Notes under the pieces: model-generated
Told to the model about the DNA's origin: nothing
Database searches by the model: none
Seen by the model: only the letters and a program-made list of their open reading frames with translations
Source: Mobilicoccus sp.
GTDB taxonomy: Bacteria > Actinomycetota > Actinomycetes > Actinomycetales > Dermatophilaceae
Direction of reading: 5' to 3'
Length of the DNA stretch: 46,170 bases
NCBI GenBank assembly: GCA_030538585.1
Contig: JAUNTP010000005.1
Location: forward strand, 1-46,170
Translations under genes and position numbers: made by a program
Part shown: positions 24,126 to 34,303 of the stretch, one piece after another
How the letters are laid out: every line of letters starts with the position of its first letter
How positions within the stretch are numbered: the first letter of the stretch is position 1

Positions 24126-25691
24126 TCAGTCTGTGAGCCGCCTGAAGACCGTGAGGAACATGCCATCCGTTTTATGACGGAATGTCCATGTCTGCAGGGA
24201 CTGCCCGGAGGGGATCGTGACGAGCGTCTCGTCGGAGACGAACGGGCGGAGGTCGATCATCTCCACGTCGGAGCGCGATCGGGCGACCCGGGTGACCACC
24301 CCGAGGGTTTCGGCTTCGTGCGGGCTGCACGTGGCATACCCGACGAGCCCGCCGGGCCGCACGGCGTCGAGGGCCGAGGTCAGCAGCTCCTCCTGAAGGA
24401 GCACGAGGTCACCCACGTCGCCGGGCACCCGGCGCCAGCGGGCGTCCGGTCGGCGCCGCAGGGCACCGAGCCCGGTGCAGGGGGCGTCGACGAGGACGAG
24501 GTCGAAACCGCCCGGCTCCTCCGCGCCGACGGTGCGGCCGTCGCCGACGCCGACGAAGACGTCGGCACCCGCGTCGAGAGCGGCACCGACGGCCGATTCG
24601 ACGAGGGCGGCACGATGCTCGCTGATCTCGTTGGCGAAGAGGGTCGCACCTCGCGTCATCGCCTCGGCCGCGAGCAGGCCCGCCTTGCCCCCCGGCCCGG
24701 CGCACAGGTCGAGCCAGCGGGATCCTTCGGTTGAGTCTGCTCTGTCGGCTGTGTCGGCGGCGGTGAGGGCGTCGTAGGCCGCGAGCAGGGTGCGCACGAC
24801 GAGCTGGGACCCTTCGTCCTGCACGGCGGCGCGTCCTTCGCGCACGGCGGGCAGACGGCCCGGATCGCCGCCGTCGCGCAGCACCGCGGCGTAGGGCGAC
24901 AGGTCGCCCGGGGACGCGCCGGCCTCGATGAGTTCGGCCACGTCGGCGAGTCCCGGTCGGGCGACGAGGGTGACCGGCGCGGGGGTGTTGTGCGACTCCA
25001 GCAGCGCCCGCAGGTCGGCGTCGACGCCCTCTTCGGTGCTCGCGCCGTGCGCGAGGAGGGATCGACGCAGGGCCCGCACGATCCAGGCGGGGTGGGACGT
25101 GGCGACCGCGAGGTCCTCCAGGTCGGGCGGGTCGTTCTCGGCGCCGGGAGCCACGAGGGCGAGCCACTCCGGCGCCGGGGTCTCGCTCACGCGGCGGAGC
25201 ACCGCGTTGGTGAACGAGGCCGCACCCGCCCCGACGACGGCGCGGGCCAGGGCGACGGTGGTGTCGACCGCCGCGTGCACCGGCACCCGCATGCCGAGGA
25301 GCTGATGGACCCCGAGGCGCAGGATGTCGAGGACGGGCGGATCGATCCGGTCGAGGTCGCGTCCGGCGCACCGGTCGATGATCGCGTCGTACAGCCCCCG
25401 CATGCGGGTGACCCCGTAGACGAGCTCGGTGACGAACGCGGCGTCCTGCCGGTCCAGCCGGGCACGGCGCAGCCGCGGCGGCAGGTCGAGGTTGGCGTAG
25501 GCGCCGTCGCTGACGGCCCGAAGCGACTCGTACGCGACCGTCCGGGCCGGGTCGCCCGAGCGTCCCCGCTCGGCGGGGCGCTGCGCAGATCGCTTGCGCG
25601 GGTCGGTGCGGCGCGCGCGACCACCGTGACTGACCCGCCCGGTGCCCTCGCGGTCGCGGTCCCGGTCGCGGTCGCGCTCACGGCTGCTCAT
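24126..25691 (-). CDS. rsmB: 16S rRNA m5C967 methyltransferase (RsmB)
   Basis: RsmB methylates C967 of 16S rRNA. The 521-residue protein has a hydrophilic N-terminal tail, an RNA-binding NusB-like domain (about 45-200) and a SAM methyltransferase domain. The latter has [16 protein letters not shown], the Cys of [15 protein letters not shown] and the catalytic Cys of [12 protein letters not shown]. The N-terminal tail contains an Arg-Asp repeat encoded by a GACCGC/GACCGG hexamer tract. The ATG at 25691 overlaps the fmt stop by 4 bp, so it is the last gene of def-fmt-rsmB. Confidence 0.95.
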   Translation of the reverse strand: MSSRERDRDRDRDREGTGRVSHGGRARRTDPRKRSAQRPAERGRSGDPARTVAYESLRAVSDGAYANLDLPPRLRRARLDRQDAAFVTELVYGVTRMRGLYDAIIDRCAGRDLDRIDPPVLDILRLGVHQLLGMRVPVHAAVDTTVALARAVVGAGAASFTNAVLRRVSETPAPEWLALVAPGAENDPPDLEDLAVATSHPAWIVRALRRSLLAHGASTEEGVDADLRALLESHNTPAPVTLVARPGLADVAELIEAGASPGDLSPYAAVLRDGGDPGRLPAVREGRAAVQDEGSQLVVRTLLAAYDALTAADTADRADSTEGSRWLDLCAGPGGKAGLLAAEAMTRGATLFANEISEHRAALVESAVGAALDAGADVFVGVGDGRTVGAEEPGGFDLVLVDAPCTGLGALRRRPDARWRRVPGDVGDLVLLQEELLTSALDAVRPGGLVGYATCSPHEAETLGVVTRVARSRSDVEMIDLRPFVSDETLVTIPSGQSLQTWTFRHKTDGMFLTVFRRLTD

Positions 25692-26617
25692 TCGAGGTTC
25701 TCCTGCCCGATCCGGGTGCCGCGGGCCCAGTCGGCCGCGGCCATCGCTTTCTTGCCCTGCGGCTGCACGGTGACGAGCTCGATCGGTGCGTCACCGGTGC
25801 CGACGAGGACGCGGGATCGGCCCACCTCCAGGGCTCCGGCGGCGAGCTCGGTGGGCGGGCCGGCACCGTCGGTGGCGGCGGCGTGCACCACCTTGAGGCG
25901 GTCGCCGCGGAACGTCGTCCACGCTCCGGGGGCGGGGGTGCAGCCGCGGATGCGTCCGAGCACGGCCTCGGCGGGGGCGTCCCAGGAGATCCGGGCGTCG
26001 TCGCGCTCGAGTTTGGGGGCGTAGGTGGCCTCCCCCTGCTGCGGGGTCGGCTCGGCCGTGCCGTCCTCCAGGTCGTCCAGGCTGGTGACGAGCAGCCGGG
26101 CCCCGTCGACGGCCAGCCGCGTCAGCAGGTCACCCGCGGTCTCCTCGGGGGCGATGTCGGTCCGCATGGTGTGCAGCACCGCGCCGGTGTCCATGCCCTC
26201 GTCGAGCACGAAGGTCGTGGCCCCGGTCTCGCGGTCACCGGCGATGAGGGCGTGCTGCACAGGGGCGGCGCCCCGCCACGCGGGCAGGAGGGAGAAGTGG
26301 AGGTTGATCCATCCGTGCCGCGGCACGTCGAGCGCGGCGCGGGGCACGAGGTGGCCGTAGGCGACGACCGGCACCGCGTCGGGGGCGAGCTCGGTCAACC
26401 GGGCTTGGAACTCGGGGTCGCTGGGGCGCGTGGGGGTGAGCACCTCCACGCCTGCTGCGAGGGCCCGCTCCTTGACCGGTGAGGGGCGCAAGCCCCGGCC
26501 GCGCCCGGCGCGGGCGTCGGGACGGGTGAGGACGGCCACGACGTCGTGACGGGAGGCGAGCAACGCCTCCAGGGAGGGGACGGCCACCTCGGGGGTGCCG
26601 GCGAAGACCACACGCAT
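25688..26617 (-). CDS. fmt: Methionyl-tRNA formyltransferase (Fmt)
   Basis: Fmt formylates initiator Met-tRNA with 10-formyl-THF. The 309-residue protein has [19 protein letters not shown] at the N terminus, the folate-binding [20 protein letters not shown] with the catalytic Asn-His, and [18 protein letters not shown]-terminal tRNA-binding domain follows ([13 protein letters not shown]). ATG 26617 shares one base with the def stop (TGATG), and its stop overlaps rsmB. It acts with the deformylase encoded just upstream. Confidence 0.97.
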   Translation of the reverse strand: MRVVFAGTPEVAVPSLEALLASRHDVVAVLTRPDARAGRGRGLRPSPVKERALAAGVEVLTPTRPSDPEFQARLTELAPDAVPVVAYGHLVPRAALDVPRHGWINLHFSLLPAWRGAAPVQHALIAGDRETGATTFVLDEGMDTGAVLHTMRTDIAPEETAGDLLTRLAVDGARLLVTSLDDLEDGTAEPTPQQGEATYAPKLERDDARISWDAPAEAVLGRIRGCTPAPGAWTTFRGDRLKVVHAAATDGAGPPTELAAGALEVGRSRVLVGTGDAPIELVTVQPQGKKAMAAADWARGTRIGQENLE

Positions 26618-27144
26618 CAGGGCCGCCCGTGCGGGTCGTCCTTGACGACGACCGTGCCCGCCCACGGCGCCGACCGGATGACCTTGAGGGCTCGGCGACG
26701 CTGCACCGGGTCGAGGCGATCGATGAACAGGACCCCGTCGAGGTGGTCGGTCTCGTGCTGAAAACACTGCGCGAGCAGCGCCGTGCCCTCGATCCGCACC
26801 GGTTCGCCGTGCATGTTCTGCCCCGTCGCCACCGCCCGCGGCGCCCGCGGTGGCCGCGCCGTGAGCCCCGGGATCGACAGGCAACCTTCGTCCATCTCCT
26901 CGAGGTCGCCCTCCAGGGCGAGGACCGGGTTGACGACGTGACCGAGCACACCGTCGACGTGGTAGGTGAACACGCGCAGCGACACCCCGATCTGCGGCGC
27001 CGCCAAGCCCACCCCCGGGGCGTCGATCATCGACTCGGTGAGGTCGGCCACGAGCCCTCGCAGTTCGGCGTCGAAGTCGGTGACCTCGGCGGCGCGGGTA
27101 CGCAGAACGGGATCGCCGAGGCGGCGGATGTCGAGAATCGTCAC
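26617..27144 (-). CDS. def: Peptide deformylase (Def)
   Basis: Def removes the formyl group from nascent proteins. The 175-residue metalloenzyme has the three motifs: [19 protein letters not shown] with the metal Cys, and QHETDHLDG with the metal His pair and catalytic Glu. It heads the def-fmt-rsmB operon. The GTG start at 27144 has GAAGGA 6 nt upstream and a TAGACT -10 box at 27173-27178, giving a leader of about 20 nt. The repeat cluster lies further upstream. Confidence 0.96.
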   Translation of the reverse strand: MTILDIRRLGDPVLRTRAAEVTDFDAELRGLVADLTESMIDAPGVGLAAPQIGVSLRVFTYHVDGVLGHVVNPVLALEGDLEEMDEGCLSIPGLTARPPRAPRAVATGQNMHGEPVRIEGTALLAQCFQHETDHLDGVLFIDRLDPVQRRRALKVIRSAPWAGTVVVKDDPHGRP

Positions 27145-27172
27145 GCGAGTCCTTCGGGTCGGGATGGGCGAA

Positions 27173-27178
27173 AGTCTA
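27173..27178 (-). promoter_or_regulatory. TAGACT -10 box of the def-fmt-rsmB operon
   Basis: TAGACT on the minus strand lies 28 nt before the def GTG, with a GAAGGA ribosome-binding site in the short predicted leader. Confidence 0.4.
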
Positions 27179-27212
27179 GGAGGCCCCTGATCGAGAGCGC
27201 CAACGGCAGGCA

Positions 27213-27402
27213 GTTGGTCGAGGAGCGAAGCGTCTCGAGACCACTGCCCACGTCACTGCGTCAGGCCGCGATGGTCTCGAGACGTCGCTTCGCTCCTCCT
27301 CGACCAACGGGTGGTGGGGTGGTCTCGAGACGTCGCTTCGCTCCTCCTCGACCAACGGGTGGTGGGGTGGGCTGTCTCGAGACGTCGTTTCGCTCCTCCT
27401 CA
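27213..27402. repeat. Cluster of REP-like palindromic elements between priA and def
   Basis: One inverted copy (TTGGTCGAGGAGCGAAGCG, from 27213) is followed by direct copies opening GGTCTCGAGACGTCGCTTCG at 27273 and 27321 (period 48 bp). A degraded copy starts at 27374 (TCGTTTCGCTCC) and lies 10 bp from the priA stop. The inverted and first direct copies could pair into a large hairpin at the end of priA. The 267-bp gap holds no gene. Confidence 0.8.
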
Positions 27403-27411
27403 GTCGTGAGG

Positions 27412-29448
27412 TCACGACAGGTCGGCGACGCCCAGGCGTACCGCCACCTGTTCAGAGTCCCTGCGGGCGCTGCGGGTGCGGCGCATCGTCGCGACGGCGG
27501 CGGTGGCCTCCGCAGCCGCGGCGCGGGGTGCCCGCAGCAACACGTGGACCTCCTCCCCCACCGGGATCGGGCCGAGTCGCTCCATCGAGACCCCGGTCTG
27601 CTCGACGACAGCGTCGGCGGCAGCCCGCACGGCGCGTAGCGGCCCGGAGAGGCGCGCCATCCACACCGCCGGCGGCAGAGCCAGCTCGGCACGCTCGGTG
27701 AGTTCGCGCCCCGCGAACCACTCCGGCGCGAACCGGACGAGCGCTTCGATGACGGGCAGGGTGGTGTGCGTGGGCGCGCCGGCGAGGACGACCGCCCCTC
27801 CATCGGCGGCACTGCGGGTGAGCGCGGCCGCGGTGAGCCAGCGGCGCAGCGCCTCCTCGCCGGCGTCGAGTCGTGGCCGGTCCAGGCTCGCCCAGGCGTC
27901 GAGCAGGAGGGTGGTCGTGTAACCGCCCTCGGCCCACGGTTCGGCGCCGGGTGTGGCGATGACGAGGGCGGGACGGTCGGGAACAGAGTCGATGACCTCC
28001 GGAGACCCCGACGTGCGCACCGGCACCCCCGGGAACGCCCGGCCCAGTTCTTCGGCGGTGCGCGAGGCCCCGACGACGCTGCTGCGCCACCGCGGCGACC
28101 CGCACTCGGCGCAGGTGAACCCCGTGCGTCCGCACCATCGGCACGCCGGGGCCGCCTCCGGCCCCGGCAGGGACACCGGGCCGTGGCAATGGCGGCACCG
28201 GGCGGGGGTACGGCACTCCTGGCACGACAACGCCGGCAGGTAGCCGCGGCGCGGCACCTGCACGAGCACGGGGCCGCGTTCGAGCCCGGCATGCGCGGCC
28301 CGCCACGCGGCCGAGGGCAGATGGGCTCGGGCTCCCGGACCGTCGCGTTCGATGTCGTGCCCCTCACCGACGACGTGGACCCGCGCGAGGGCCCGTCGAT
28401 CCTGCGGGTCGGGCACGATCTCGCGGACCGTGCCCTGCTCGACCCACTGCTGGATGGCGACGGAGCGGGCGAACCCGCCGACGAGCAGCGCGGCCCCCGC
28501 CTGCTCGGCCCGCACGCGCATCACGTCGCGCAGGTGGGTGTAAGGCGCCCGCGGTTCGAGGTGGAGGTCATCGCCGTCGTCCCACCACACCACCAGGCCG
28601 AGATCACGCACGGGCGCGTAGGCCGCCGCGCGGGTACCGACGACGCACGACACGTGGCCACGCAGGACCGACAGCCACGCGGTGTAGCGCGCCTGCGGCC
28701 CTTGGTCGGCGGTGAGTCGCACGTGGCGCCCGGCGCCGAGGGTCTCGGTGAGGGCGACGTCGACGCGGGTGACGTCGCGCCGGTCGGGCACGACGATAAG
28801 GACGCCGCGTCCGTGGGCGAGGGTGGTCGCTGCTGCCTGCGCCAAGGCCGCAGGCCAGTCGGCCGACGCGTCGGTGGTGGGCAGCGCCGACCAGGCAGCC
28901 CACGGGGCGTCTCCGTCGGCGCACCGTCGCAGAAAGCTCATCCCCGCGGGGTAGCGCGCCCACGCGGGCGAGTCCTGCGGCGCGGCGAGCGGCTTCAGCG
29001 CTGCGGGTGGTCGGGCCGTGAGCGCCTTCTCCGCTTGTGCGTGTCGGGGCGGCACAGCGAGGCGCAGCACGTCGGACAGGGTGCCCGCGTGGTCGTCGGC
29101 GATGCGGCGCGCGACCGCGAGGATCTCGGGGGTGAGCACCGGCTCACTGCTGACGACGCGGCGCAGCGCCTGCAACGTGCCGCCGTGTTCGGCGGTCTCG
29201 CGCCGTTCGAGCACGAACCCGTCGACCTCGCGCCCCGAGAAACGCACCTTGACGCGCACCCCGGGCAGGGCGGTCTCCTCGAGCTCCTCGGGCACCCGGT
29301 ACTCGAACCCGCGGTCCAGGTGCGGCAGCGGCACCGACACCGCGACGAGAGCCACCGGGCCGCTGGTCGGCGCAGAGGTCGACCCAGGCCCGTCAGGCCC
29401 GTCGGGCACGTCGAGCAGCGCCGGGGTGAGGTCCTCGCGCGCGCACAT
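27412..29448 (-). CDS. priA: PriA-like primosomal protein N' without helicase motifs
   Basis: The 678-residue protein aligns with actinobacterial PriA. The N-terminal DNA-binding domain has FEYRVPEEL and VKVRFSGREVDGFVL. The C-terminal region has the eight zinc cysteines (CQECRTPARCRHC and CRWCGRTGFTCAEC). The ATPase motifs are lost: there is no Walker A GxTGSGKT, where the sequence reads AAATTLAHGRGVLIVVPD, and the DEEH box is WWDDGDD. This loss is known in actinobacterial PriA. The protein probably helps to load the replicative helicase at stalled forks but does not unwind DNA itself. A GGAGGT lies 12 nt before the ATG. Confidence 0.9.
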   Translation of the reverse strand: MCAREDLTPALLDVPDGPDGPGSTSAPTSGPVALVAVSVPLPHLDRGFEYRVPEELEETALPGVRVKVRFSGREVDGFVLERRETAEHGGTLQALRRVVSSEPVLTPEILAVARRIADDHAGTLSDVLRLAVPPRHAQAEKALTARPPAALKPLAAPQDSPAWARYPAGMSFLRRCADGDAPWAAWSALPTTDASADWPAALAQAAATTLAHGRGVLIVVPDRRDVTRVDVALTETLGAGRHVRLTADQGPQARYTAWLSVLRGHVSCVVGTRAAAYAPVRDLGLVVWWDDGDDLHLEPRAPYTHLRDVMRVRAEQAGAALLVGGFARSVAIQQWVEQGTVREIVPDPQDRRALARVHVVGEGHDIERDGPGARAHLPSAAWRAAHAGLERGPVLVQVPRRGYLPALSCQECRTPARCRHCHGPVSLPGPEAAPACRWCGRTGFTCAECGSPRWRSSVVGASRTAEELGRAFPGVPVRTSGSPEVIDSVPDRPALVIATPGAEPWAEGGYTTTLLLDAWASLDRPRLDAGEEALRRWLTAAALTRSAADGGAVVLAGAPTHTTLPVIEALVRFAPEWFAGRELTERAELALPPAVWMARLSGPLRAVRAAADAVVEQTGVSMERLGPIPVGEEVHVLLRAPRAAAAEATAAVATMRRTRSARRDSEQVAVRLGVADLS

Positions 29449-29501
29449 GAGTCGTTTCTACCTCCTGGCTCCGACATCGCGTGACCGGCGGCCGCGCGGG
29501 G

Positions 29502-29507
29502 TATGAA
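29502..29507 (+). promoter_or_regulatory. TATGAA -10-like box, possible leaderless glgC promoter
   Basis: TATGAA is 6 nt before ATG 29514, and no ribosome-binding site is seen. The last base departs from the usual TANNNT pattern, so support is modest. Confidence 0.25.
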
Positions 29508-29513
29508 GGCGTC

Positions 29514-30755
29514 ATGAAACCCCCTCACGTGCTCGCCATGGTCCTCGCCGGGGGCGCGGGTTCGCGCATGGACGTCCTCACGCGGGAGCGGCCCAAGCCC
29601 GTGCTCCCGTTCGCCGGCACCCATCGGCTCATCGACGTGCCGTTGTCGAACCTGCGGCACAGCCGCATCGAGGAAACGCTGGTCTGCGTGCAGTACCACG
29701 GGTCGGACATGGAGCGGGCGATCGGCTCGGGTCGCCCGTGGGATCTGGATCGCACCCGCGGTGGCCTGTTCGTCCTCGGCCCGGAGCAGGGGCGCGGCGA
29801 GCAGCGCAGCGGGTTCGCCACGGGCAACGCCGACCTGCTCCGCCGGTTCCGCCACGAGATCCGCCGCTCGGACCCCGACGTCGTCCTCGTCCTGTCGGCC
29901 GATCACGTCTACTCGGCGGACTACCGCGACCTGCTCATCACGCACCTCGACGCCGGCGCCGACGCGACCCTGCTCAGCTACGACCTCTCCAAGGTGGAGG
30001 CGAGCCACCACGCGGTGCTGCACACCGCCGACGGGACGGGCACGACGCCGGGTTCGCGCGTCACGGGCTTCGACGACAAGCCGTCGCGGGCGGCCACCTC
30101 GATCGTGGCCACTGAGGTGTTCGCCTACGACACGACGGTCCTGCTGGAGACGTTGGAGGAGCTGCACCGGCAGCAGACCCCCGAGGACAGCACCGACACG
30201 GGGCTGGGCGATTTCGGCGACACGCTCATCCCCCACCTGGTCGAGCACGGCACGGTCGTCATCCACCCCCACGAGGGCTACTGGCGCGACGCCGGCCGCC
30301 CCGACTCCTACCTGCGGGCCCACCGCGACCTGCTCGCCGGGCGCGTCGACGTGTTCGACCACCCCGACCGGCCGCTGCTGGGAGCGATCACCAACCGCGC
30401 GGGCGCCCAAGTGCGGGCGGGCGCGCAGATCGAGGACAGCATCCTCTCCCCGGGCTGCGACGTCGCCGGCCGTGTCGTGCGCAGCGTGCTCGGTCCGGGC
30501 GTCCGGGTCGAGGCCGGCGCCGAGGTCGTCGACAGCGTCGTGTTCGAGGACGTGACGATCCGCCGCGGCGCGTTCGTGGGCACCGCGATCGTCGATCACC
30601 GGGTGGAGGTCGAGCGGGGCGCCCGCCTCGGGGTCGAGACCGGCGAGCGCCTGCCCGTCGACGAGGAGATCTCCCTGGTCGGCCGCGACAGCGTCATCGG
30701 CGCGGGCGTCGAGGTCGGCGCCAGGGCGCGCCTCGAGCCCGGCACGACGGCCTGA
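29514..30755 (+). CDS. glgC: Glucose-1-phosphate adenylyltransferase (GlgC)
   Basis: GlgC makes ADP-glucose for glycogen and related glucans. The 413-residue protein has the nucleotidyltransferase start MVLAGGAGSRMDVLTRERPK, RLIDVPLSNL, GRPWDLDRTRGG, GNADLLRRF and LSADHVY. A left-handed beta-helix domain follows from about residue 290, with hexapeptide-like repeats. The glucose-1-P site reads VTGFDDKPSR. It is slightly diverged from housekeeping GlgC but retains its main signatures. It is the only plus-strand gene between priA and metK; the convergent metK stop is 3 bp away. No other glycogen genes are in the window. Confidence 0.85.
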   Translation: MKPPHVLAMVLAGGAGSRMDVLTRERPKPVLPFAGTHRLIDVPLSNLRHSRIEETLVCVQYHGSDMERAIGSGRPWDLDRTRGGLFVLGPEQGRGEQRSGFATGNADLLRRFRHEIRRSDPDVVLVLSADHVYSADYRDLLITHLDAGADATLLSYDLSKVEASHHAVLHTADGTGTTPGSRVTGFDDKPSRAATSIVATEVFAYDTTVLLETLEELHRQQTPEDSTDTGLGDFGDTLIPHLVEHGTVVIHPHEGYWRDAGRPDSYLRAHRDLLAGRVDVFDHPDRPLLGAITNRAGAQVRAGAQIEDSILSPGCDVAGRVVRSVLGPGVRVEAGAEVVDSVVFEDVTIRRGAFVGTAIVDHRVEVERGARLGVETGERLPVDEEISLVGRDSVIGAGVEVGARARLEPGTTA

Positions 30756-30758
30756 GCC

Positions 30759-31976
30759 TCAGGCGCCGGCGGCGCGCTGCAGCTCCTCGATGCGGTTGGT
30801 GCGCTCCCACGTGAAGGGGTTGTCGACGCCCTCGGCGCTGGTGCGGCCGAAGTGGCCGTAGGCCGCGGTCGGCTTGTAGATGGGGCGCAGCAGGTCGAGC
30901 TGGTCGACGATCGCGGCCGGGCGCAGGTCGAAGACCTCGGTGATGGCCTTCTGGATGACGTCCAGCGGCTGGGTCTCGGTGCCGAAGCACTCGACGTAGA
31001 GCCCGACCGGCTGCGCCTTGCCGATGGCGTAGGCGGTCTGGATCTCGCAGCGCTTGGCCAGGCCCGCGGCAACGACGTTCTTCGCGACCCACCGCGTGGC
31101 GTAGGCGGCGGACCGGTCGACCTTGGACGGGTCCTTGCCGGAGAACGCGCCACCACCGTGACGGGCCATACCGCCGTAGGTGTCGACGATGATCTTGCGG
31201 CCCGTGAGGCCAGCGTCACCCATCGGGCCACCGACGACGAACTTGCCGGTCGGGTTGATGAGCATGCGGTAGTCGCTCGTGGTCAGCTCGACACCGGAGT
31301 CGGCGAGCTGCGCGAGCACGGGCTTGATGACGTCCTTCTCGATGTCGGGCGCGAGCTCGGAGTCGAGGTCGATGTCCTCGGCGTGCTGCGTGGAGAGCAC
31401 GACGGTGTCGAGACCGACGGCCTTGTCGCCGTCGTAGGAAATCGTCACCTGCGTCTTGCCGTCCGGGCGCAGGTAGGGCAGGCGGCCCGTCTTGCGCACG
31501 TGGGTGAGGCGTTCGGCGAGACGGTGCGCGAGGAAGATCGGCAGCGGCATGTACTCCGGCGTCTCATCGCTGGCGTACCCGAACATGAGGCCCTGGTCGC
31601 CCGCGCCCTGCTTGTCGAGCGGGTCGACGCCACCCGTGCGGTTCTCGTACGCGGTGTCGACGCCCTGGGCGATGTCGGCGCTCTGCTCACCGATGGAGAT
31701 CTCGACACCGCAGGTCTTGCCGTCGAAGCCCTTGACCGAGCTGTCGTAGCCGATCCCGATGATCGTGCGGCGCACGAGGGCGGGGATGTCGACGTAGCCG
31801 GTGGTCGCGACCTCACCGGCGACGTGCACCAGGCCGGTGGTCACCATCGTCTCGACGGCGACGCGGGCGTGGGGGTCCTGCTCGAGCATCGCATCGAGGA
31901 TGGAGTCACTGATCTGGTCGCAGATCTTGTCGGGGTGACCCTCGGTGACGGACTCGGAGGTGAACAGTCGGGACAC
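30759..31976 (-). CDS. metK: S-adenosylmethionine synthase (MetK)
   Basis: MetK makes SAM from methionine and ATP. The 405-residue protein has [63 protein letters not shown] and [16 protein letters not shown], covering all three domains. The GTG start at 31976 follows coaBC after 48 bp; an AAGGAG lies 12 nt upstream. SAM is the methyl donor for at least six corrin methylase domains encoded in the same window. No SAM riboswitch is visible in the leader. Confidence 0.98.
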   Translation of the reverse strand: MSRLFTSESVTEGHPDKICDQISDSILDAMLEQDPHARVAVETMVTTGLVHVAGEVATTGYVDIPALVRRTIIGIGYDSSVKGFDGKTCGVEISIGEQSADIAQGVDTAYENRTGGVDPLDKQGAGDQGLMFGYASDETPEYMPLPIFLAHRLAERLTHVRKTGRLPYLRPDGKTQVTISYDGDKAVGLDTVVLSTQHAEDIDLDSELAPDIEKDVIKPVLAQLADSGVELTTSDYRMLINPTGKFVVGGPMGDAGLTGRKIIVDTYGGMARHGGGAFSGKDPSKVDRSAAYATRWVAKNVVAAGLAKRCEIQTAYAIGKAQPVGLYVECFGTETQPLDVIQKAITEVFDLRPAAIVDQLDLLRPIYKPTAAYGHFGRTSAEGVDNPFTWERTNRIEELQRAAGA

Positions 31977-32024
31977 GGGCTTTGCAACTCCTTGCGTGGT
32001 GGACGACCTCAGCCGGTGCGTGGC

Positions 32025-33317
32025 TCAGCGGTCGGTGGACGAGTCTAGCGAGGTGGGCAGCACCTCTTCGACGGCGTCCCACACGGCGCCGGCGGCGGCG
32101 AGTTTGGTAGTGGGTCCGGCGGCGGTGACGACCTCCCCGCCGGGGCGCAGGACGTGCACCGTGGTGTCGTCCTGACCGAAGGTGAGGCCGACACCGACCT
32201 CGTTGGCGACGAGCAGGTCACACCCCTTGCGGGCGAGTTTGGCGCGGGCGTGGTGCAGCACGTCGCCCTCGGCGTCGCCGGTCTCGGCGGCGAACCCGAC
32301 GATGAGGGGGCCCTGCGCTCCCCCCGCGGCGCGACGCATCTCGCGGTCGCGCACGAGCCCGGCGAGGATGTCGGGGTTGCGCACCAGCTCGATGACGGGC
32401 GCGTCATCCGGCTCGGCCTCACCGGGGCCGGCCTGGGTCTTCTTGATCTTGGCGTCGGTGTACGTGGCGGGCCGGAAGTCGGCGACGGCGGCGGCCATGA
32501 CGACGACGTCGGCGTCCTTCGCCTCGGCGGTCATCGCCTCCTGCAACTCCCGAGCGGTCTCCACCTGGACGAGGCGCACGCCCGGCGGTGTGGGCAGGGA
32601 CGCGCTCGAGACGAGGACGACGTCGGCGCCGCGCTGCGCCGCGGCGGCGGCGAGGGCGTACCCCTGCTTGCCGGAGCTGCGGTTGCCGAGGTAACGCACC
32701 GGGTCCAGCGGCTCACGCGTGCCGCCGGCGCTGACGACGACGCGACGTCCGCGCAGCGCCGAGGTGCTGGAGGGCGCGCTCAGCGCCTCCAGAGCGGCCG
32801 CGTAGAGCACCTCTGGGTCGGGCAGTCGACCCGGGCCGGTGTCGGCGCCGGTGAGGCGACCCGAGGCCGGATCGACGACGTGGGTCCCCCGCTCCCGCAG
32901 GGTGGCGACGTTGGCGGTGGTGGCGGGGTGCTGCCACATCTCGGTGTGCATCGCGGGCGCGAGGACGACCGGGCAGCGGGCGGTGAGCAGGACGTTGGTC
33001 AACAGGTCGTTGGCGAGCCCGTGCGCGGCACGCGCCAGCAGGTCGGCGGTGGCCGGGGCGACGACGACGAGGTCGGCCTCCTGCCCCAACCGCACGTGGC
33101 GCACCTCGTCGACCCCGTCCCAGACCTGCGCCGAGACCGGGCGACCGCTGAGGGCCTCCCACGTGGGGGCACCGACGAAACGCAGCGCCGACTCGGTCGG
33201 CACCACGGTGACCTCCGCGCCGTTCTCGGTGAACAGCCGCAGCAGCAGGCAGGCCTTGTAGGCGGCGATGCCGCCCGAGACACCGAGAATCACTCGCCGT
33301 CCGGCCACGGAGGTCAC
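32025..33317 (-). CDS. coaBC: Bifunctional phosphopantothenoylcysteine decarboxylase / synthetase (CoaBC)
   Basis: CoaBC adds cysteine to phosphopantothenate and decarboxylates the product in CoA synthesis. The 430-residue protein has the FMN-dependent decarboxylase domain (GVSGGIAAYKA; HVRLGQEADLVVVAPATADL with the active-site His; APAMHTEMW). The CTP-dependent synthetase domain follows (VVVSAGGTREPLDPVRYLGN, RSSGKQGYALA). It lies 6 bp after rpoZ, in the usual actinobacterial gmk-rpoZ-coaBC-metK order. Confidence 0.96.
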   Translation of the reverse strand: MTSVAGRRVILGVSGGIAAYKACLLLRLFTENGAEVTVVPTESALRFVGAPTWEALSGRPVSAQVWDGVDEVRHVRLGQEADLVVVAPATADLLARAAHGLANDLLTNVLLTARCPVVLAPAMHTEMWQHPATTANVATLRERGTHVVDPASGRLTGADTGPGRLPDPEVLYAAALEALSAPSSTSALRGRRVVVSAGGTREPLDPVRYLGNRSSGKQGYALAAAAAQRGADVVLVSSASLPTPPGVRLVQVETARELQEAMTAEAKDADVVVMAAAVADFRPATYTDAKIKKTQAGPGEAEPDDAPVIELVRNPDILAGLVRDREMRRAAGGAQGPLIVGFAAETGDAEGDVLHHARAKLARKGCDLLVANEVGVGLTFGQDDTTVHVLRPGGEVVTAAGPTTKLAAAGAVWDAVEEVLPTSLDSSTDR

Positions 33318-33323
33318 AGGCGC

Positions 33324-33587
33324 TCAGCCCTCGGTCGGCGTGGAGGTGAGCAGACCCTCGTTGATCTCCCGCAGGGAGACCGACAGCGGCTTCTCGTGGA
33401 TCTCGGTCTCCAGCAGCGGGCCGACGTACTCGAGCAGCCCGTCGGAGAGCTGGGAGTAGTAGGCGTTGATCTGACGCGCGCGCTTGGCGGCGTAGATGAC
33501 CAGGGCGTACTTGCTGTCGGCGATCTGGAGGAGGTCGTCGATGGGCGGGTTGGTGATGCCCTCGGGGTTCGGGATGGCGCCGGACAC
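33324..33587 (-). CDS. rpoZ: RNA polymerase omega subunit (RpoZ)
   Basis: Omega assists assembly of the beta-prime subunit. The 87-residue protein has the family core [20 protein letters not shown] followed by [14 protein letters not shown], and the actinobacterial C-terminal extension ending [14 protein letters not shown]. The GTG at 33587 has no strong ribosome-binding site. It lies between gmk (56 bp upstream) and coaBC (6 bp downstream). Confidence 0.96.
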   Translation of the reverse strand: MSGAIPNPEGITNPPIDDLLQIADSKYALVIYAAKRARQINAYYSQLSDGLLEYVGPLLETEIHEKPLSVSLREINEGLLTSTPTEG

Positions 33588-33643
33588 GGCAGGTTTCTCG
33601 TTTCGATCGGGGTCGGTGGTCGGAGTGCGTCGGCAGCCGGTGG

Positions 33644-34303
33644 CTAGGCGCCCGGGGCTTGTCGGCCAGAGGCGGGCGCGTCCGGTGCGTCGACGGCGTT
33701 CATCAATGATACGAGTTCATCGGCCGCCCGCCGAACTTCGTCGTTGACGACGGTGACGTCGAACTCGTCCTGAGCAGCGAGTTCGACCTTGGCCGTGGCG
33801 AGTCGGCGATCGCGCTCCTCCGCGTCCTCGGTGCCGCGTCCGACCAGGCGGGAGACGAGTTCGTCCCACGAAGGCGGGGCGAGGAACACGAACAGGGCGT
33901 CCGGCATCGACTGCCGCACCTGTCGAGCGCCCGCGAGATCGATCTCCAGCAGCACCGGCGTGTCGTCGGCGAGCCGCTCCTCGACCGGCCCCCGCGGGGT
34001 GCCGTACCAGTGGCGCCCGTGAACGGTGGCGTACTCGAGGAAGTCGCCGCGGGACACCGCCGCCGAGAAGGTGTCGGCGTCGAGGAAGTGGTAGTGGTGT
34101 CCGTCGACCTCCCCAGGCCGTGCCGGGCGGGTCGTCGCGGAGATCGAGAGCCACACCTGCGGGTAGTGCTCGCGGATGTAGGAGCTCACCGCCCCCTTGC
34201 CCACGGCGGTGGGGCCCGCGAGCACGACGAGTCGACGCCGGGCGCGGCTCGCCCGCCCGGCCCCGGAGGACCCGGCGGGCGCGCTCGACGGCGTCTCGTT
34301 CAC
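33644..34303 (-). CDS. gmk: Guanylate kinase (Gmk)
   Basis: Gmk phosphorylates GMP to GDP. The 219-residue protein has the P-loop [10 protein letters not shown], where the usual Ser of GPSGVGKG is Thr. It also has [20 protein letters not shown] for GMP binding and [17 protein letters not shown]-like sequence (with a Trp before the Tyr). The lid region and [11 protein letters not shown] end follow. A Ser/Gly-rich N-terminal extension of about 20 residues precedes the kinase core. The GTG start overlaps the mihF stop by 4 bp. Confidence 0.96.
   Translation of the reverse strand: MNETPSSAPAGSSGAGRASRARRRLVVLAGPTAVGKGAVSSYIREHYPQVWLSISATTRPARPGEVDGHHYHFLDADTFSAAVSRGDFLEYATVHGRHWYGTPRGPVEERLADDTPVLLEIDLAGARQVRQSMPDALFVFLAPPSWDELVSRLVGRGTEDAEERDRRLATAKVELAAQDEFDVTVVNDEVRRAADELVSLMNAVDAPDAPASGRQAPGA

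Noticed and set aside
31977-32024. SAM riboswitch upstream of metK
   Set aside because: The gap is only 48 bp and contains no recognisable aptamer.
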